From the NCBI GenBank assembly GCA_023384025.1, contig JAHDXX010000011.1, positions 1 through 27,007 of the forward strand: a stretch of 27,007 bases of DNA. Direction: 5' to 3'. The notes below the pieces were generated by a model. That model was not told the DNA's origin and did no database searches. It worked only from the letters and a program-made list of their open reading frames with translations. Origin of the DNA: Sphingomonadaceae bacterium. GTDB lineage: Bacteria; Pseudomonadota; Alphaproteobacteria; Sphingomonadales; Sphingomonadaceae. Position numbers and translations under genes: made by a program. Positions 1-8,447 of this stretch are shown here, in pieces; position 1 is the stretch's first letter, and each line of letters begins with the position of its first letter.

Positions 1-216
1 CAGCTCGATCAGCACGAGGTCGCAATGCCCCGCCAGCGCTTCGTCAATCGCGTTGTCGCTGACTTCGAACACCATGTGATGCAGGCCCGATCCGTCATCG
101 GTATCGCCGATATACATACCGGGCCGCTTGCGCACCGCGTCGAGGCCCTTGAGGACCTTGATCGAATCCGCGCCGTATTCGTTGGTGTTGGGCTGCTTTT
201 CAGGAGTATCCGACAT
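1..216 (-). CDS. gyrB: DNA gyrase subunit B, N-terminal fragment
   Basis: This is the first ~72 residues of the gyrase B subunit; the rest lies beyond the left edge. GyrB is the ATPase subunit of the type II topoisomerase that introduces negative supercoils. The translation contains SIKVLKGLDAVRKRPGMYIG, the classic start of the GHKL ATPase domain, followed by the HHMVFEVSDNAIDEA helix, which carries the catalytic Glu and the Mg-binding Asn. Three in-frame ATGs exist at 225, 222 and 216. The 216 start (MSDTPEKQ) looks most protein-like, but no clear Shine-Dalgarno decides between them. The gene lies 82 bp downstream of the deacetylase on the same strand. The identification is very secure; only the exact start is uncertain. 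Confidence 0.95.
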   Translation of the reverse strand, partial: MSDTPEKQPNTNEYGADSIKVLKGLDAVRKRPGMYIGDTDDGSGLHHMVFEVSDNAIDEALAGHCDLVLIEL

Positions 217-298
217 GCCCATCATATAGGCGCGAACATGGCGGTTCCCAAGCGATCCTTGGCCCTTAACCGGGGTTTTCCACCGATGGCCGGCACGA

Positions 299-1063
299 TC
301 AGAAAGCGCGGCGGAAGTGGACCGCGCCGCGCCAGATGGTCTGGTCGAACAGATCGGCCAGCGCCGCGCGCACGTCGGGCGCGAACTGGGTTGCGTGGCA
401 TTGCGTGGCGGCACGGGCAGCGGCCAGATCTTCGGCCACATAGGCGATCTGTTCTGTCAGCAGCACCGGGTCCGTCTCCGCCCAGTCCTGCAGTTCGGCA
501 ATCGGTGGCAGGGTGCCTGTCGCGATGCCGAAGTAGAGCAGCACGGGGCGGTCTTCGACGGGCATGGCCTGGGTCACTTGCGCGGTGATCGCGCTGATCA
601 TGCGGTGATCGGCATGGCCGTAGCCGCCGTCCGGCCCCCACGAAAGCACGAGATCCGCTCCGGCCACATGCTCGGCCACAGCAGCCGCCAGCGATTCGGG
701 CTGGCGCGCACTCGCGCGGGCCTGATCGGATAGCAGCCCGTCACCAAAGCCGAGGTTGCCGACCACTGCTGCGCCGAGCGCTGCGGCTGCGCACTCGGCC
801 TCGGCGCGCCGGGTTTCCGCCAGTTGGAGGCCCGGGGCGAGACCGGAAACCCCCGGCCCCGCATCGCCCGGGGTGGCGTGGATGATGGTCACGAAATCCC
901 CCTGCCGCGCCAGTGCCGCCAGCGCAGGGGCGAGAGGCAGTTCGTCATCGGGATGGGCAAGTATGGCCACGATGCGCCGTGGAGAGGTGTCCGGCTGCGC
1001 GGCCAGCGGTGTGGTTGCCAGCAACGATGCCGTCACTGCGAGAACGGTTGATCTGTTCAGCAT
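299..1063 (-). CDS. Secreted PIG-L family (LmbE-like) deacetylase
   Basis: This 254-aa protein belongs to the PIG-L/LmbE zinc-dependent deacetylase family, whose members remove acetyl groups from GlcNAc-type substrates. The zinc motif AHPDDE sits at residues 36-41 and the second metal cluster HADH at 150-153, both where the family has them. Residues 1-22 form a hydrophobic signal peptide ending in an Ala-rich cleavage region (PLAAQ), so the enzyme is probably periplasmic. The frame stays open upstream to 1231, but the start at 1063 is chosen because AAGGAGGAG lies just upstream (1072-1080) and because the signal peptide begins there. It is divergent from sdaA with 71 bp between starts. The substrate is unknown; PIG-L proteins act on diverse amino sugars and conjugates. 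Confidence 0.88.
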   Translation of the reverse strand: MLNRSTVLAVTASLLATTPLAAQPDTSPRRIVAILAHPDDELPLAPALAALARQGDFVTIIHATPGDAGPGVSGLAPGLQLAETRRAEAECAAAALGAAVVGNLGFGDGLLSDQARASARQPESLAAAVAEHVAGADLVLSWGPDGGYGHADHRMISAITAQVTQAMPVEDRPVLLYFGIATGTLPPIAELQDWAETDPVLLTEQIAYVAEDLAAARAATQCHATQFAPDVRAALADLFDQTIWRGAVHFRRAF

Positions 1064-1134
1064 CGGGCCCGCTCCTCCTTCCACGTCTGCCCCTCTACTT
1101 GACCGCAGCCTGCGCGCGGCGCAAGCGCGTTGCG

Positions 1135-2520
<1,386 letters not shown>

Positions 2521-2558
2521 CCGGCAAGAACCGGCAGTGGCAAGACAGGAAGGATGTC

Positions 2559-4112
2559 ATGACGAGAGAGGCAATCGCGGCGGCACTGGCAGAGCCGTTC
2601 GGCAACTTTCCGCAGTTGCTCGCGCAGTGGGCTGCGGTGCAGCCTGAGGTTCCGGCGCTGAAGGATGACCGGGGCGAGCTGAGCTGGCGTGAATTCGCCG
2701 ACCGGATCGAGCGGGTCGCGGCACGGCTGCTCGAAACCGGACTGGAGAAGGGGCAGTCCGTCGCCATCCTCGGGACCAGCACGATCGACTATGCGCTGGT
2801 GTTCCTCGGCGCAGTGCGCGCGGGCGGGGTGGCCGCTCCGCTCACCACCAGCGCCAGCCGCGAACAGCTGGAAGGGATGGCGCGCGATTCTGGGGCAAGG
2901 CACCTGTTCATAGACGCCGCCAAACGGGCCGAGCTGGGGGCGGATTTCCTGCCCGGGCTGGACCATATCCCGCTGGAGGAGCTGAACGCGTGGATGGCGC
3001 CTGCGGGTACGGTCGCTCCGGTGTTCGGGCCGGACCCGAAAGATCATTTCAACATCATCTATTCGAGCGGCACGACGGGGATTCCCAAGGGGATTGTCCA
3101 TTCGCACCAGATGCGCTGGCGCCAGTTTGCCACCACCGCCTCGAGCTATCTCGCTGCCGGACTACCAGTGCGCTCGATTGCCTCGACCCCGCTCTATTCC
3201 AACACCACCATGGTCGCGTTCCTCCCTCCGCTGCTGGCAGGGGGATGTGTGCGGATCATGGGCAAGTTCGGAACGATTCCATGGCTCGAGCACGCCCGGG
3301 CTGATCGTTCGACTGTGACCATGCTGGTCCCGGTCCAGTACCAGCGGCTGATGGACGAGCCGCGTTTCGACGAGTTCGATCTTTCGGCCATGGCGCTGAA
3401 GTACTGCACCTCGGCCCCGTTCTCCGCTGATCTGAAGCGGCAGGTGCTGGCCCGCATGCCGGGCGGGCTGATCGAGATCTATTCGATGACCGAAGGCGGC
3501 GTGGTCTGCCTGTTGCCGTGCCACGAATTCCCCGACAAGCTTCACACCGTCGGCCGCCCCGCACCGGGCAGCGAATTGAAGGTGCTGGACGACAACGACC
3601 AGCCGGTGCCACCGGGCATGCCGGGCAACCTGATTGGCCTCAGTGAAACGATGATGGCTGGCTACAAGAACCAGCCCGGCAAGACCCGCGAAGGGTACTG
3701 GACCGATCCGGAAACCGGGCAAGTGTGGCAGCGGATGGGCGATATCGGGCGGGTCGACGAAGACGGCTTCGTCGAACTGGTCGGGCGGGCGAAGGACATG
3801 ATCATATCTGGCGGGTTCAATATCTTCCCGAGCGATCTCGAGGCCGAGCTGTTGAAGGAAGCGGGAGTCGAGGAGGCGGCCGTGGTCGGCGTGCCGAGCC
3901 GTCGGTGGGGCGAGACCCCGGTGGGGTTCGTGCGGCTGGGTGCAGGCGCAGGCGGAACCGATGCCATTCTCGCCGCGGTCAACGCGCGACTGGGCAAGAC
4001 CCAGCGGCTCGCCGCGCTCCATGCCATCGATGAAATGCCGCGCAGCCATATCGGCAAGCTGCTCAAGACCGAACTTCGCGAGCTGGCCGAGCGTTTGGGC
4101 GGAGTTGACTAG
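2559..4112 (+). CDS. Class I adenylate-forming acyl-CoA ligase
   Basis: This 517-aa AMP-dependent synthetase/ligase activates a carboxylic acid as acyl-AMP and transfers it to CoA. Visible motifs in order are the P-loop-like YSSGTTGIPKG (168-178), the A5 motif YSMTEGG (308-314), GD at 394-395, the hinge GRAKDMIISGGFNIFP (409-424) and the catalytic lysine K500 in RSHIGKL. The length is typical for short/medium-chain or aryl acyl-CoA ligases, shorter than FadD. The ATG at 2559 has AGGAAGGA immediately upstream, and the open frame before it is the sdaA shadow. The neighbours give no substrate clue. Alternatives within the superfamily are a benzoate/cinnamate-type or long-chain ligase. Family assignment is secure; substrate is not. 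Confidence 0.9.
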   Translation: MTREAIAAALAEPFGNFPQLLAQWAAVQPEVPALKDDRGELSWREFADRIERVAARLLETGLEKGQSVAILGTSTIDYALVFLGAVRAGGVAAPLTTSASREQLEGMARDSGARHLFIDAAKRAELGADFLPGLDHIPLEELNAWMAPAGTVAPVFGPDPKDHFNIIYSSGTTGIPKGIVHSHQMRWRQFATTASSYLAAGLPVRSIASTPLYSNTTMVAFLPPLLAGGCVRIMGKFGTIPWLEHARADRSTVTMLVPVQYQRLMDEPRFDEFDLSAMALKYCTSAPFSADLKRQVLARMPGGLIEIYSMTEGGVVCLLPCHEFPDKLHTVGRPAPGSELKVLDDNDQPVPPGMPGNLIGLSETMMAGYKNQPGKTREGYWTDPETGQVWQRMGDIGRVDEDGFVELVGRAKDMIISGGFNIFPSDLEAELLKEAGVEEAAVVGVPSRRWGETPVGFVRLGAGAGGTDAILAAVNARLGKTQRLAALHAIDEMPRSHIGKLLKTELRELAERLGGVD

Positions 4113-4113
4113 G

Positions 4114-4167
4114 AAAATGGGAGACGCGGCCACCGCGCTTGGGGGAGGATGGTGGTGACCGCGTCTC
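4114..4167 (-). terminator. Putative intrinsic terminator of the small RNA
   Basis: A 14-bp stem with one mismatch (arms 4154-4167 and 4121-4134, minus-strand GAGACGCGG-CACC paired with GGTG-CCGCGTCTC) encloses a 19-nt C-rich loop. On the minus strand it is followed within three bases by TTTT (4117-4114). On the plus strand there is no T-run after the hairpin, so it is a poor terminator for the acyl-CoA ligase. The U-tract is short, hence moderate confidence. Confidence 0.45.
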
Positions 4168-4296
4168 GCTCATTACCTTCGGCAGGGTGCGGGAGAGGCA
4201 CCGGCGGAAGGTTCAGGCAGGCAGTGCCCGTGGCACTGGAACCTGAAAGACCGGGGGGCTGAGGGGGAGAGGAGAGGTAGCCGCCCCGGTTCGAGC
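4114..4296 (-). ncRNA. Candidate small RNA with four stem-loops and C/U-rich loops
   Basis: On the minus strand this gap can fold into four consecutive hairpins with almost no spacer. In transcript order the arms are 4279-4290/4250-4260, 4242-4247 plus 4232-4238/4222-4228 plus 4212-4217, 4207-4212 plus 4198-4202/4186-4190 plus 4175-4180, and 4154-4167/4121-4134. On the minus strand the first, third and fourth loops are pyrimidine-rich: ACCTCTCCTCTCCCCCTC, CTCTCCC and a loop containing ATCCTCCCCC. They resemble anti-Shine-Dalgarno loops of alphaproteobacterial trans-acting small RNAs. The last hairpin is followed by CCATTTT, as in an intrinsic terminator. A TATTAT box at 4303-4308 would start transcription just before the first hairpin. 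The pairing is seen directly; the RNA itself is inferred. The alternative is a plus-strand leader of guaA. Confidence 0.5.
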
Positions 4297-4302
4297 GTGG
4301 AA

Positions 4303-4329
4303 ATAATATTTCGCGCGGCTTTTCACAAA
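4303..4329 (-). promoter_or_regulatory. Putative promoter of the small RNA candidate
   Basis: Read on the minus strand, TATTAT (4308-4303) is a five-of-six match to the -10 consensus in an otherwise GC-rich area. A poor -35 candidate (TTTGTG/TTGTGA, around 4323-4329) lies upstream, with a spacer of only 14-15 bp. Transcription would begin near 4296, directly before the first hairpin. The same AT-rich segment contains a 13-bp palindrome, GAAATA-A-TATTTC at 4300-4312, which could be an operator. Confidence 0.35.
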
Positions 4330-4348
4330 TGCGAAAACGGGCAGATTG

Positions 4349-4365
4349 GTTGCAAAACATGCAAC
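4349..4365. promoter_or_regulatory. Inverted repeat upstream of guaA, possible operator
   Basis: GTTGCA-AAACA-TGCAAC is a perfect 6-bp inverted repeat with a 5-bp spacer, 75 bp upstream of the guaA start. It sits in the AT-richer zone where a guaA promoter would be expected. The spacing suits a dimeric helix-turn-helix regulator, but no regulator is encoded nearby. Between it and the guaA ATG I see no convincing -10/-35 pair and only a distant weak GAAGGT. Confidence 0.25.
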
Positions 4366-4439
4366 AGTGGGGCGCGGCGCCTGCGGAAGGCGCTCAGCCG
4401 CCGGTGGACAGCGCCTGAAGGTCGCCCTAACGCGCGGCG

Positions 4440-6026
4440 ATGGACGATCACGCACATCCCGATTCCATCCTTATCGTCGATTTCGGCAGCCAGGTGACCC
4501 AGCTGATCGCGCGCCGCGTGCGCGAGGCCGGGGTCTACTCCGAAATTGCCCCGTTCAGCCTGGCCGAAGCGGCCTTCCACCGGATGAAGCCAAAAGGAAT
4601 CATCCTGTCGGGCAGCCCCGCCAGCGTCTGCGACGAAGGCAGCCCGCGCAGCCCCCAGGTGCTGTTCGATGCGGGCGTGCCGATCCTCGGCATCTGCTAC
4701 GGCCAGCAGGTCATGAGCCACCAGCTCGGCGGCGAGGTCCGGCCCGGGCATGAGACCGGTGATGGCGGCGAGTTTGGCCGTGCATACCTCACCGTGACCA
4801 AGCCCTGCGCGCTGTTCGACGGACTGTGGGCCGAAGGCGAACGCCACCAGGTGTGGATGAGCCACGGCGACAAGGTGACGAAGTTTGCCCCCGGATTTGA
4901 GATCGTCGCGATTTCCGACGGCGCCCCCTTTGCAGTGATCGCCGACGAGGAACGCCAGTTCTACGGCACCCAGTTCCACCCTGAAGTCGTCCACACCCCT
5001 GATGGGGGCAAGCTGCTGGCAAACTTCGTGCACAAAGTCTGCGGCCTTGCCGGCGACTGGACCATGGCCGCCTATCGCGAGACCAAGGTGCGCGAGATCC
5101 GCGAACAGGTCGGCGTCGGAGAGAATGGGGGCCGGGTCATCTGCGGGCTTTCCGGCGGGGTCGATTCATCGGTTGCCGCGATCCTGATCCACGAGGCAAT
5201 CGGCGAGCAGCTGACGTGCGTGTTTGTGGACCACGGCCTGCTGCGGATGAACGAGCGCGAGCAGGTCGAACGCATGTTCCGCGACCATTACAACATCCCG
5301 CTGGTGGTGGTCGACGCCGAAGAGCGCTTCATGGCCGGCCTCGCGGGCCAGACCGACCCGGAAAAGAAGCGCAAGTTCATCGGCGCGGAATTCATCAACG
5401 TGTTCGAGGAAGAGGCTAACAGGATCGGCGGGGCAGACTTCCTCGCGCAGGGCACGCTCTATCCAGACGTAATCGAAAGCGTCAGCTTTACCGGCGGGCC
5501 GAGCGTCACGATCAAGAGCCACCACAATGTCGGCGGCCTGCCGGAGCGGATGAACATGAAGCTGGTCGAGCCGCTGCGCGAACTGTTCAAGGACGAGGTG
5601 CGCGAACTGGGCCGCGAGCTGGGCCTGCCGGAGATCTTCGTTGGCCGCCACCCATTCCCCGGCCCCGGCCTCGCGATCCGTATCCCCGGCGAAGTGACCA
5701 AGGAACGGTGCGACATCCTGCGCAAGGCCGATGCGATCTATCTCGACGAGATCCGCAAGGCGGGCCTCTACGACGCGATCTGGCAGGCCTTTGCCGTGCT
5801 GCTTCCGGTCAAGACCGTCGGCGTGATGGGCGACGGGCGCACTTACGACAGCGTCTGCGCCCTGCGCGCGGTGACCAGCACCGACGGGATGACCGCGGAC
5901 GTCTATCCCTTCGACGCCGCCTTCCTGACCGGCTGCGCGACGCGCATCGTGAACGAGGTGCAGGGCATCAACCGCGTGGTCTACGACTACACCAGCAAGC
6001 CGCCCGGGACGATCGAGTGGGAGTGA
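4440..6026 (+). CDS. guaA: GMP synthase (glutamine-hydrolysing)
   Basis: This 528-aa enzyme converts XMP to GMP using ATP and glutamine, the last step of guanine nucleotide synthesis. The N-terminal class I glutamine amidotransferase domain starts ILIVDFGSQVTQLIARRVRE and has catalytic C86 (GICYGQQ) and the H180/E182 pair (QFHPEVVH). The ATP-pyrophosphatase domain has the P-loop SGGVDSS at 238-244. The C-terminal dimerisation domain ends in the highly conserved TSKPPGTIEWE, so the gene is full length. The only plausible start is ATG 4440, with a weak ribosome-binding site. The gene 3' end is a known integration hot spot in other bacteria, and a lower-GC accessory patch follows immediately. 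Confidence 0.98.
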   Translation: MDDHAHPDSILIVDFGSQVTQLIARRVREAGVYSEIAPFSLAEAAFHRMKPKGIILSGSPASVCDEGSPRSPQVLFDAGVPILGICYGQQVMSHQLGGEVRPGHETGDGGEFGRAYLTVTKPCALFDGLWAEGERHQVWMSHGDKVTKFAPGFEIVAISDGAPFAVIADEERQFYGTQFHPEVVHTPDGGKLLANFVHKVCGLAGDWTMAAYRETKVREIREQVGVGENGGRVICGLSGGVDSSVAAILIHEAIGEQLTCVFVDHGLLRMNEREQVERMFRDHYNIPLVVVDAEERFMAGLAGQTDPEKKRKFIGAEFINVFEEEANRIGGADFLAQGTLYPDVIESVSFTGGPSVTIKSHHNVGGLPERMNMKLVEPLRELFKDEVRELGRELGLPEIFVGRHPFPGPGLAIRIPGEVTKERCDILRKADAIYLDEIRKAGLYDAIWQAFAVLLPVKTVGVMGDGRTYDSVCALRAVTSTDGMTADVYPFDAAFLTGCATRIVNEVQGINRVVYDYTSKPPGTIEWE

Positions 6027-6029
6027 TTG

Positions 6030-6656
6030 ATGATTGATCTGACACCCGGCCAAGGTTCTGCTCTGTCAGGACTTTTTACTGCATTGGGGGCCGTTATCGG
6101 GATTATCATTGCTGGACGATTCTTCTCTGGCAAAGTGAAGAGCCTGAGCGAAGCGTTGGACGAGTCTCGTCGACTCCTAACTGAGCATGCCGATGCGGTG
6201 CGAATTACGCTGGCCTCGATTACTGAGGAAGTGAACGTTCTTCGCGACGCAGTAGGAAGCGTGGGCGAGCAAGCGGCTCGTATTGAATCGAACGTAGCGG
6301 ATGCCGAGGCGCTTCGCCAACCTGAAGTCGAAGGGCCTGAAGTAGCGGCGTGGGAGCAACTAAGAGAACGATGGTTAGAAGTTCGAGATTTGCTTGAAGC
6401 GGAAGCTAACTCAGATGAGTTGGATGGTCGTCGAAGAGCCGCCTATTCTCGGATGGATAGGCGGACTTATGGAAGCTTGATTGAAAGAATGAACAAAGAC
6501 GGGGAGCTCAGCGACGAAAAGGCTGAGAAGTTCCAAGAGGCCTTGGATATTTGGCTTCGATATCGAAACGGACGTTTGCAGGTGGCTCAGGTTGACTTCC
6601 AGCGAATGTCAGCCCTCCTGGCAAGTCTGAATGCCCAGCTTGACCAAGCACCTTGA
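6030..6656 (+). CDS. Membrane-anchored coiled-coil protein of unknown function
   Basis: I do not recognise this 208-aa protein. Residues 11-32 (LSGLFTALGAVIGIIIAGRFF) form one transmembrane helix preceded by a short N-terminus. Residues ~35-100 are a charged heptad-like coiled coil (SLSEALDESRRLL..., ITEEVNVLRDAV). The remainder is a helical, charged cytoplasmic domain containing ERMNKDGELSDEKAEKFQEA. Base composition and codon use are visibly lower-GC than guaA, with codons such as TTA, CGA and ACT that are rare in the neighbours. This suggests horizontal acquisition. The start is ATG 6030, four bases after the guaA stop; a TTG three bases earlier is possible. The toxin-antitoxin pair begins 18 bp downstream. 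Confidence 0.72.
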   Translation: MIDLTPGQGSALSGLFTALGAVIGIIIAGRFFSGKVKSLSEALDESRRLLTEHADAVRITLASITEEVNVLRDAVGSVGEQAARIESNVADAEALRQPEVEGPEVAAWEQLRERWLEVRDLLEAEANSDELDGRRRAAYSRMDRRTYGSLIERMNKDGELSDEKAEKFQEALDIWLRYRNGRLQVAQVDFQRMSALLASLNAQLDQAP

Positions 6657-6668
6657 CCAACCTACCTT
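6639..6668 (+). promoter_or_regulatory. Putative antitoxin promoter with direct repeats
   Basis: CTTGACCAA occurs twice, at 6639-6647 and 6652-6660, with a 13-bp period across the end of the coiled-coil gene. The first copy supplies TTGACC (6640-6645), a five-of-six -35. Seventeen bases later lies TACCTT (6663-6668), a weak -10. Transcription would then start at or next to the antitoxin ATG at 6675, giving a leaderless message. This agrees with the lack of any Shine-Dalgarno there. The repeats could also be antitoxin-binding operators. Confidence 0.35.
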
Positions 6669-6674
6669 CGCCCC

Positions 6675-6935
6675 ATGTCCATTCACTTCAACATCGGCCA
6701 GGCCAAGGCGCAGCTTTCGAAGCTGATCGCGGCTGCCTTGCGTGGCGAGGAGGTGGTGATCGACAAGGATGGCGTGCCGCAGGTGCGGCTGACGCCGGTG
6801 CCCGCAGCACAGAAGGTCGACAAGGAAGAGCGGCGGCGGCGGATTGACGAGATGCTTGCGCGGGTGGATGCCATGCCGATGGACCGCACCACCAGCTGGG
6901 AGCTGGAGTATGACGAGTTCGGCCTGCCGAAATGA
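6675..6935 (+). CDS. Type II antitoxin, Phd/YefM family
   Basis: This 86-aa protein has the typical Phd/YefM N-terminal DNA-binding fold: FNIGQAKAQLSKLIAAALRG, followed by EEVVIDKDGVPQVRLTPV. A C-terminal acidic tail (TSWELEYDEFGLPK) of the type that wraps around and blocks a PIN-domain toxin comes after it. Antitoxins of this kind bind the toxin and repress their own operon. The ATG at 6675 has no Shine-Dalgarno, consistent with leaderless translation. Its stop overlaps the toxin start by four bases (ATGA), the usual coupling in vapBC operons. The family call is firm; the specific partner type follows from the adjacent gene. Confidence 0.88.
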   Translation: MSIHFNIGQAKAQLSKLIAAALRGEEVVIDKDGVPQVRLTPVPAAQKVDKEERRRRIDEMLARVDAMPMDRTTSWELEYDEFGLPK

Positions 6936-7330
6936 TCGCGGTTGATACGTCGGCCTTGATGGCTGTTCTGCTGCGCGAGCCTGAACTGGAACACATGATT
7001 TCTGTGTTGGAGCGGGCGGATCGTGTTGTCATCAGCGCGGGAACCTTGGTCGAATTGCGGTTGGTGGCTTTCCGCAGATTTGGCGCATCGCTGGCCGCTG
7101 AAGTTGATGTCTCTCTTGAACTGTTCGGTATCAACATCATCCCCGTCGACCGCGAACAAGCCGACATCGCCCACACCGCGTTTACCCGTTTCGGCAAGGG
7201 AACCGGCCACCCGGCCCAGCTCAACTATGGCGACCTGTTCGCCTATGCGCTGGCCAAGGCGCGGGGAATACCATTGCTGTTCAAGGGCACCGATTTCGCC
7301 GCAACCGATATTGTCGCTGCAGCAACCTGA
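6932..7330 (+). CDS. vapC: VapC-type PIN-domain ribonuclease toxin
   Basis: This 132-aa PIN-domain protein is the toxin of the pair. PIN toxins are Mg-dependent endoribonucleases that usually cut tRNA or rRNA and halt growth when freed from antitoxin. The acidic active site is visible: D5 in MIAVDTSALM, E41 in GTLVELRL, D101 in NYGDLFAYALA and D121 in FKGTDF. The motif order and length match VapC. It is translated from an ATG overlapping the antitoxin stop by four bases. The module sits in the accessory patch after guaA. No sign of truncation or active-site loss is seen, so it is probably functional. Confidence 0.92.
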   Translation: MIAVDTSALMAVLLREPELEHMISVLERADRVVISAGTLVELRLVAFRRFGASLAAEVDVSLELFGINIIPVDREQADIAHTAFTRFGKGTGHPAQLNYGDLFAYALAKARGIPLLFKGTDFAATDIVAAAT

Positions 7331-7448
7331 TCCGGCGCATCAAACACTGACGCTACGGCATCGCCACCTGCCAAAACCGTGCTTGAACCTTGACGCGCGA
7401 TACGCAACCGTGCGGGCAAACACGCCATCCGCAGGGGAGAATCGCATC

Positions 7449-8426
7449 ATGAAGACCGCCATCACCGAAATGTTCGGCATCCAGCACCCGATCATCCAGG
7501 GGGGCATGCATTTTGTCGGCTTTGCCGAGATGGCGGCGGCGGTCAGCAATGCCGGCGGGCTCGGCATCATCACCGGGCTGACCCAGGGCACGCCCGAGAA
7601 GCTCGCCAACGAGATTGCTCGGTGCAAGGACATGACCGACAAGCCGTTCGGGGTGAACCTGACCTTCCTGCCCAGCCTTACCCCGCCGGACTATCCCGGC
7701 CTCGTCAAGGCGATCATCGACGGCGGGGTCAAGGTGGTCGAGACCGCCGGGCGCAACCCGGTCCAGGTCCTGCCCGCGCTGAAGGATGCCGGGATCAAGG
7801 TGATCCACAAGTGCACCAGCGTACGCCACAGCCTCAAGGCGCAGGAAATCGGCTGCGATGCGGTCAGCGTTGACGGCTTCGAATGCGGTGGCCACCCCGG
7901 CGAGGACGACATTCCCAACTTCATCCTGCTGCCGCGCGCGGCGGACGAGCTGGAGATTCCGTTCGTTTCGTCGGGCGGCATGGCTGACGGGCGCAGCCTC
8001 GTCGCCAGCCTCGCCATGGGCGCACAGGGCATGAACATGGGCACCCGTTTCATCGCCACCAAGGAAGCGCCGGTGCACGAGAACGTGAAGAAGGCCATCG
8101 TCGCAGCGAGCGAACTCGACACGCGGCTTGTCATGCGCCCCTTGCGCAACACCGAACGAGTGATGACCAACGAGGCGGTCGAGCGGCTGTTGGAAAAGGA
8201 AAAGAAGCTCGGTGATGCGCTCAAGTTCGAGGACATCATCGACGAAGTCGCCGGGGTCTATCCGAAGATCATGATGGAAGGCGACATGGATGCCGGTGCA
8301 TGGAGCTGCGGCATGGTCGCCGGGCTGATCTACGACATCCCGACCTGCCAGGAACTGATCGACCGGATCATGCGCGAAGCGGACGAGATCATCCGCACCC
8401 GACTCGGCGGGATGCTGGCGGGCTGA
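7449..8426 (+). CDS. Nitronate monooxygenase-like FMN enzyme
   Basis: This 325-aa TIM-barrel flavoprotein belongs to the nitronate monooxygenase (2-nitropropane dioxygenase) family, which oxidises toxic propionate-3-nitronate; FabK enoyl reductases are close relatives. The N-terminus has IQHPIIQGGM (residues 11-20). GGHPGE at 147-152 supplies the catalytic histidine H149. FMN phosphate is bound by SSGGMADG (174-181) and GAQGMNMGTRF (191-201). ATG 7449 is preceded by GGGGAGA and gives the canonical start. The longer open frame upstream overlaps vapC and is not supported. A hairpin overlaps the stop codon. FabK-like function is the main alternative. Confidence 0.88.
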   Translation: MKTAITEMFGIQHPIIQGGMHFVGFAEMAAAVSNAGGLGIITGLTQGTPEKLANEIARCKDMTDKPFGVNLTFLPSLTPPDYPGLVKAIIDGGVKVVETAGRNPVQVLPALKDAGIKVIHKCTSVRHSLKAQEIGCDAVSVDGFECGGHPGEDDIPNFILLPRAADELEIPFVSSGGMADGRSLVASLAMGAQGMNMGTRFIATKEAPVHENVKKAIVAASELDTRLVMRPLRNTERVMTNEAVERLLEKEKKLGDALKFEDIIDEVAGVYPKIMMEGDMDAGAWSCGMVAGLIYDIPTCQELIDRIMREADEIIRTRLGGMLAG

Positions 8427-8437
8427 TCCAGCCCGCC
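8417..8437. terminator. GC-rich hairpin between convergent genes
   Basis: GGCGGGCT (8417-8424), a 5-nt loop, then AGCCCGCC (8430-8437) form a perfect 8-bp stem spanning the stop codon of the nitronate monooxygenase gene. It lies between this gene and the convergent secreted-protein gene, so it could act in both directions. There is no T-tract on either strand, so it may be only a stabilising 3' structure. Confidence 0.35.
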
Positions 8438-8447
8438 GGCTATCCGG

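Noticed and set aside
4282..4298. GGTTCGAG resembling a tRNA T-loop
   Set aside because: There is no cloverleaf, acceptor stem or anticodon arm around it; the bases belong to the fourth hairpin of the small RNA candidate.
5166..6053. A 295-codon minus-strand open frame opposite guaA
   Set aside because: It is a shadow of guaA without motifs or a ribosome-binding site.
6024..7448. Possible att site from integration at the guaA 3' end
   Set aside because: I looked for a repeat of the guaA end (GATCGAGTGGGAGTGA) downstream and found none in the window, so no attachment site is claimed.
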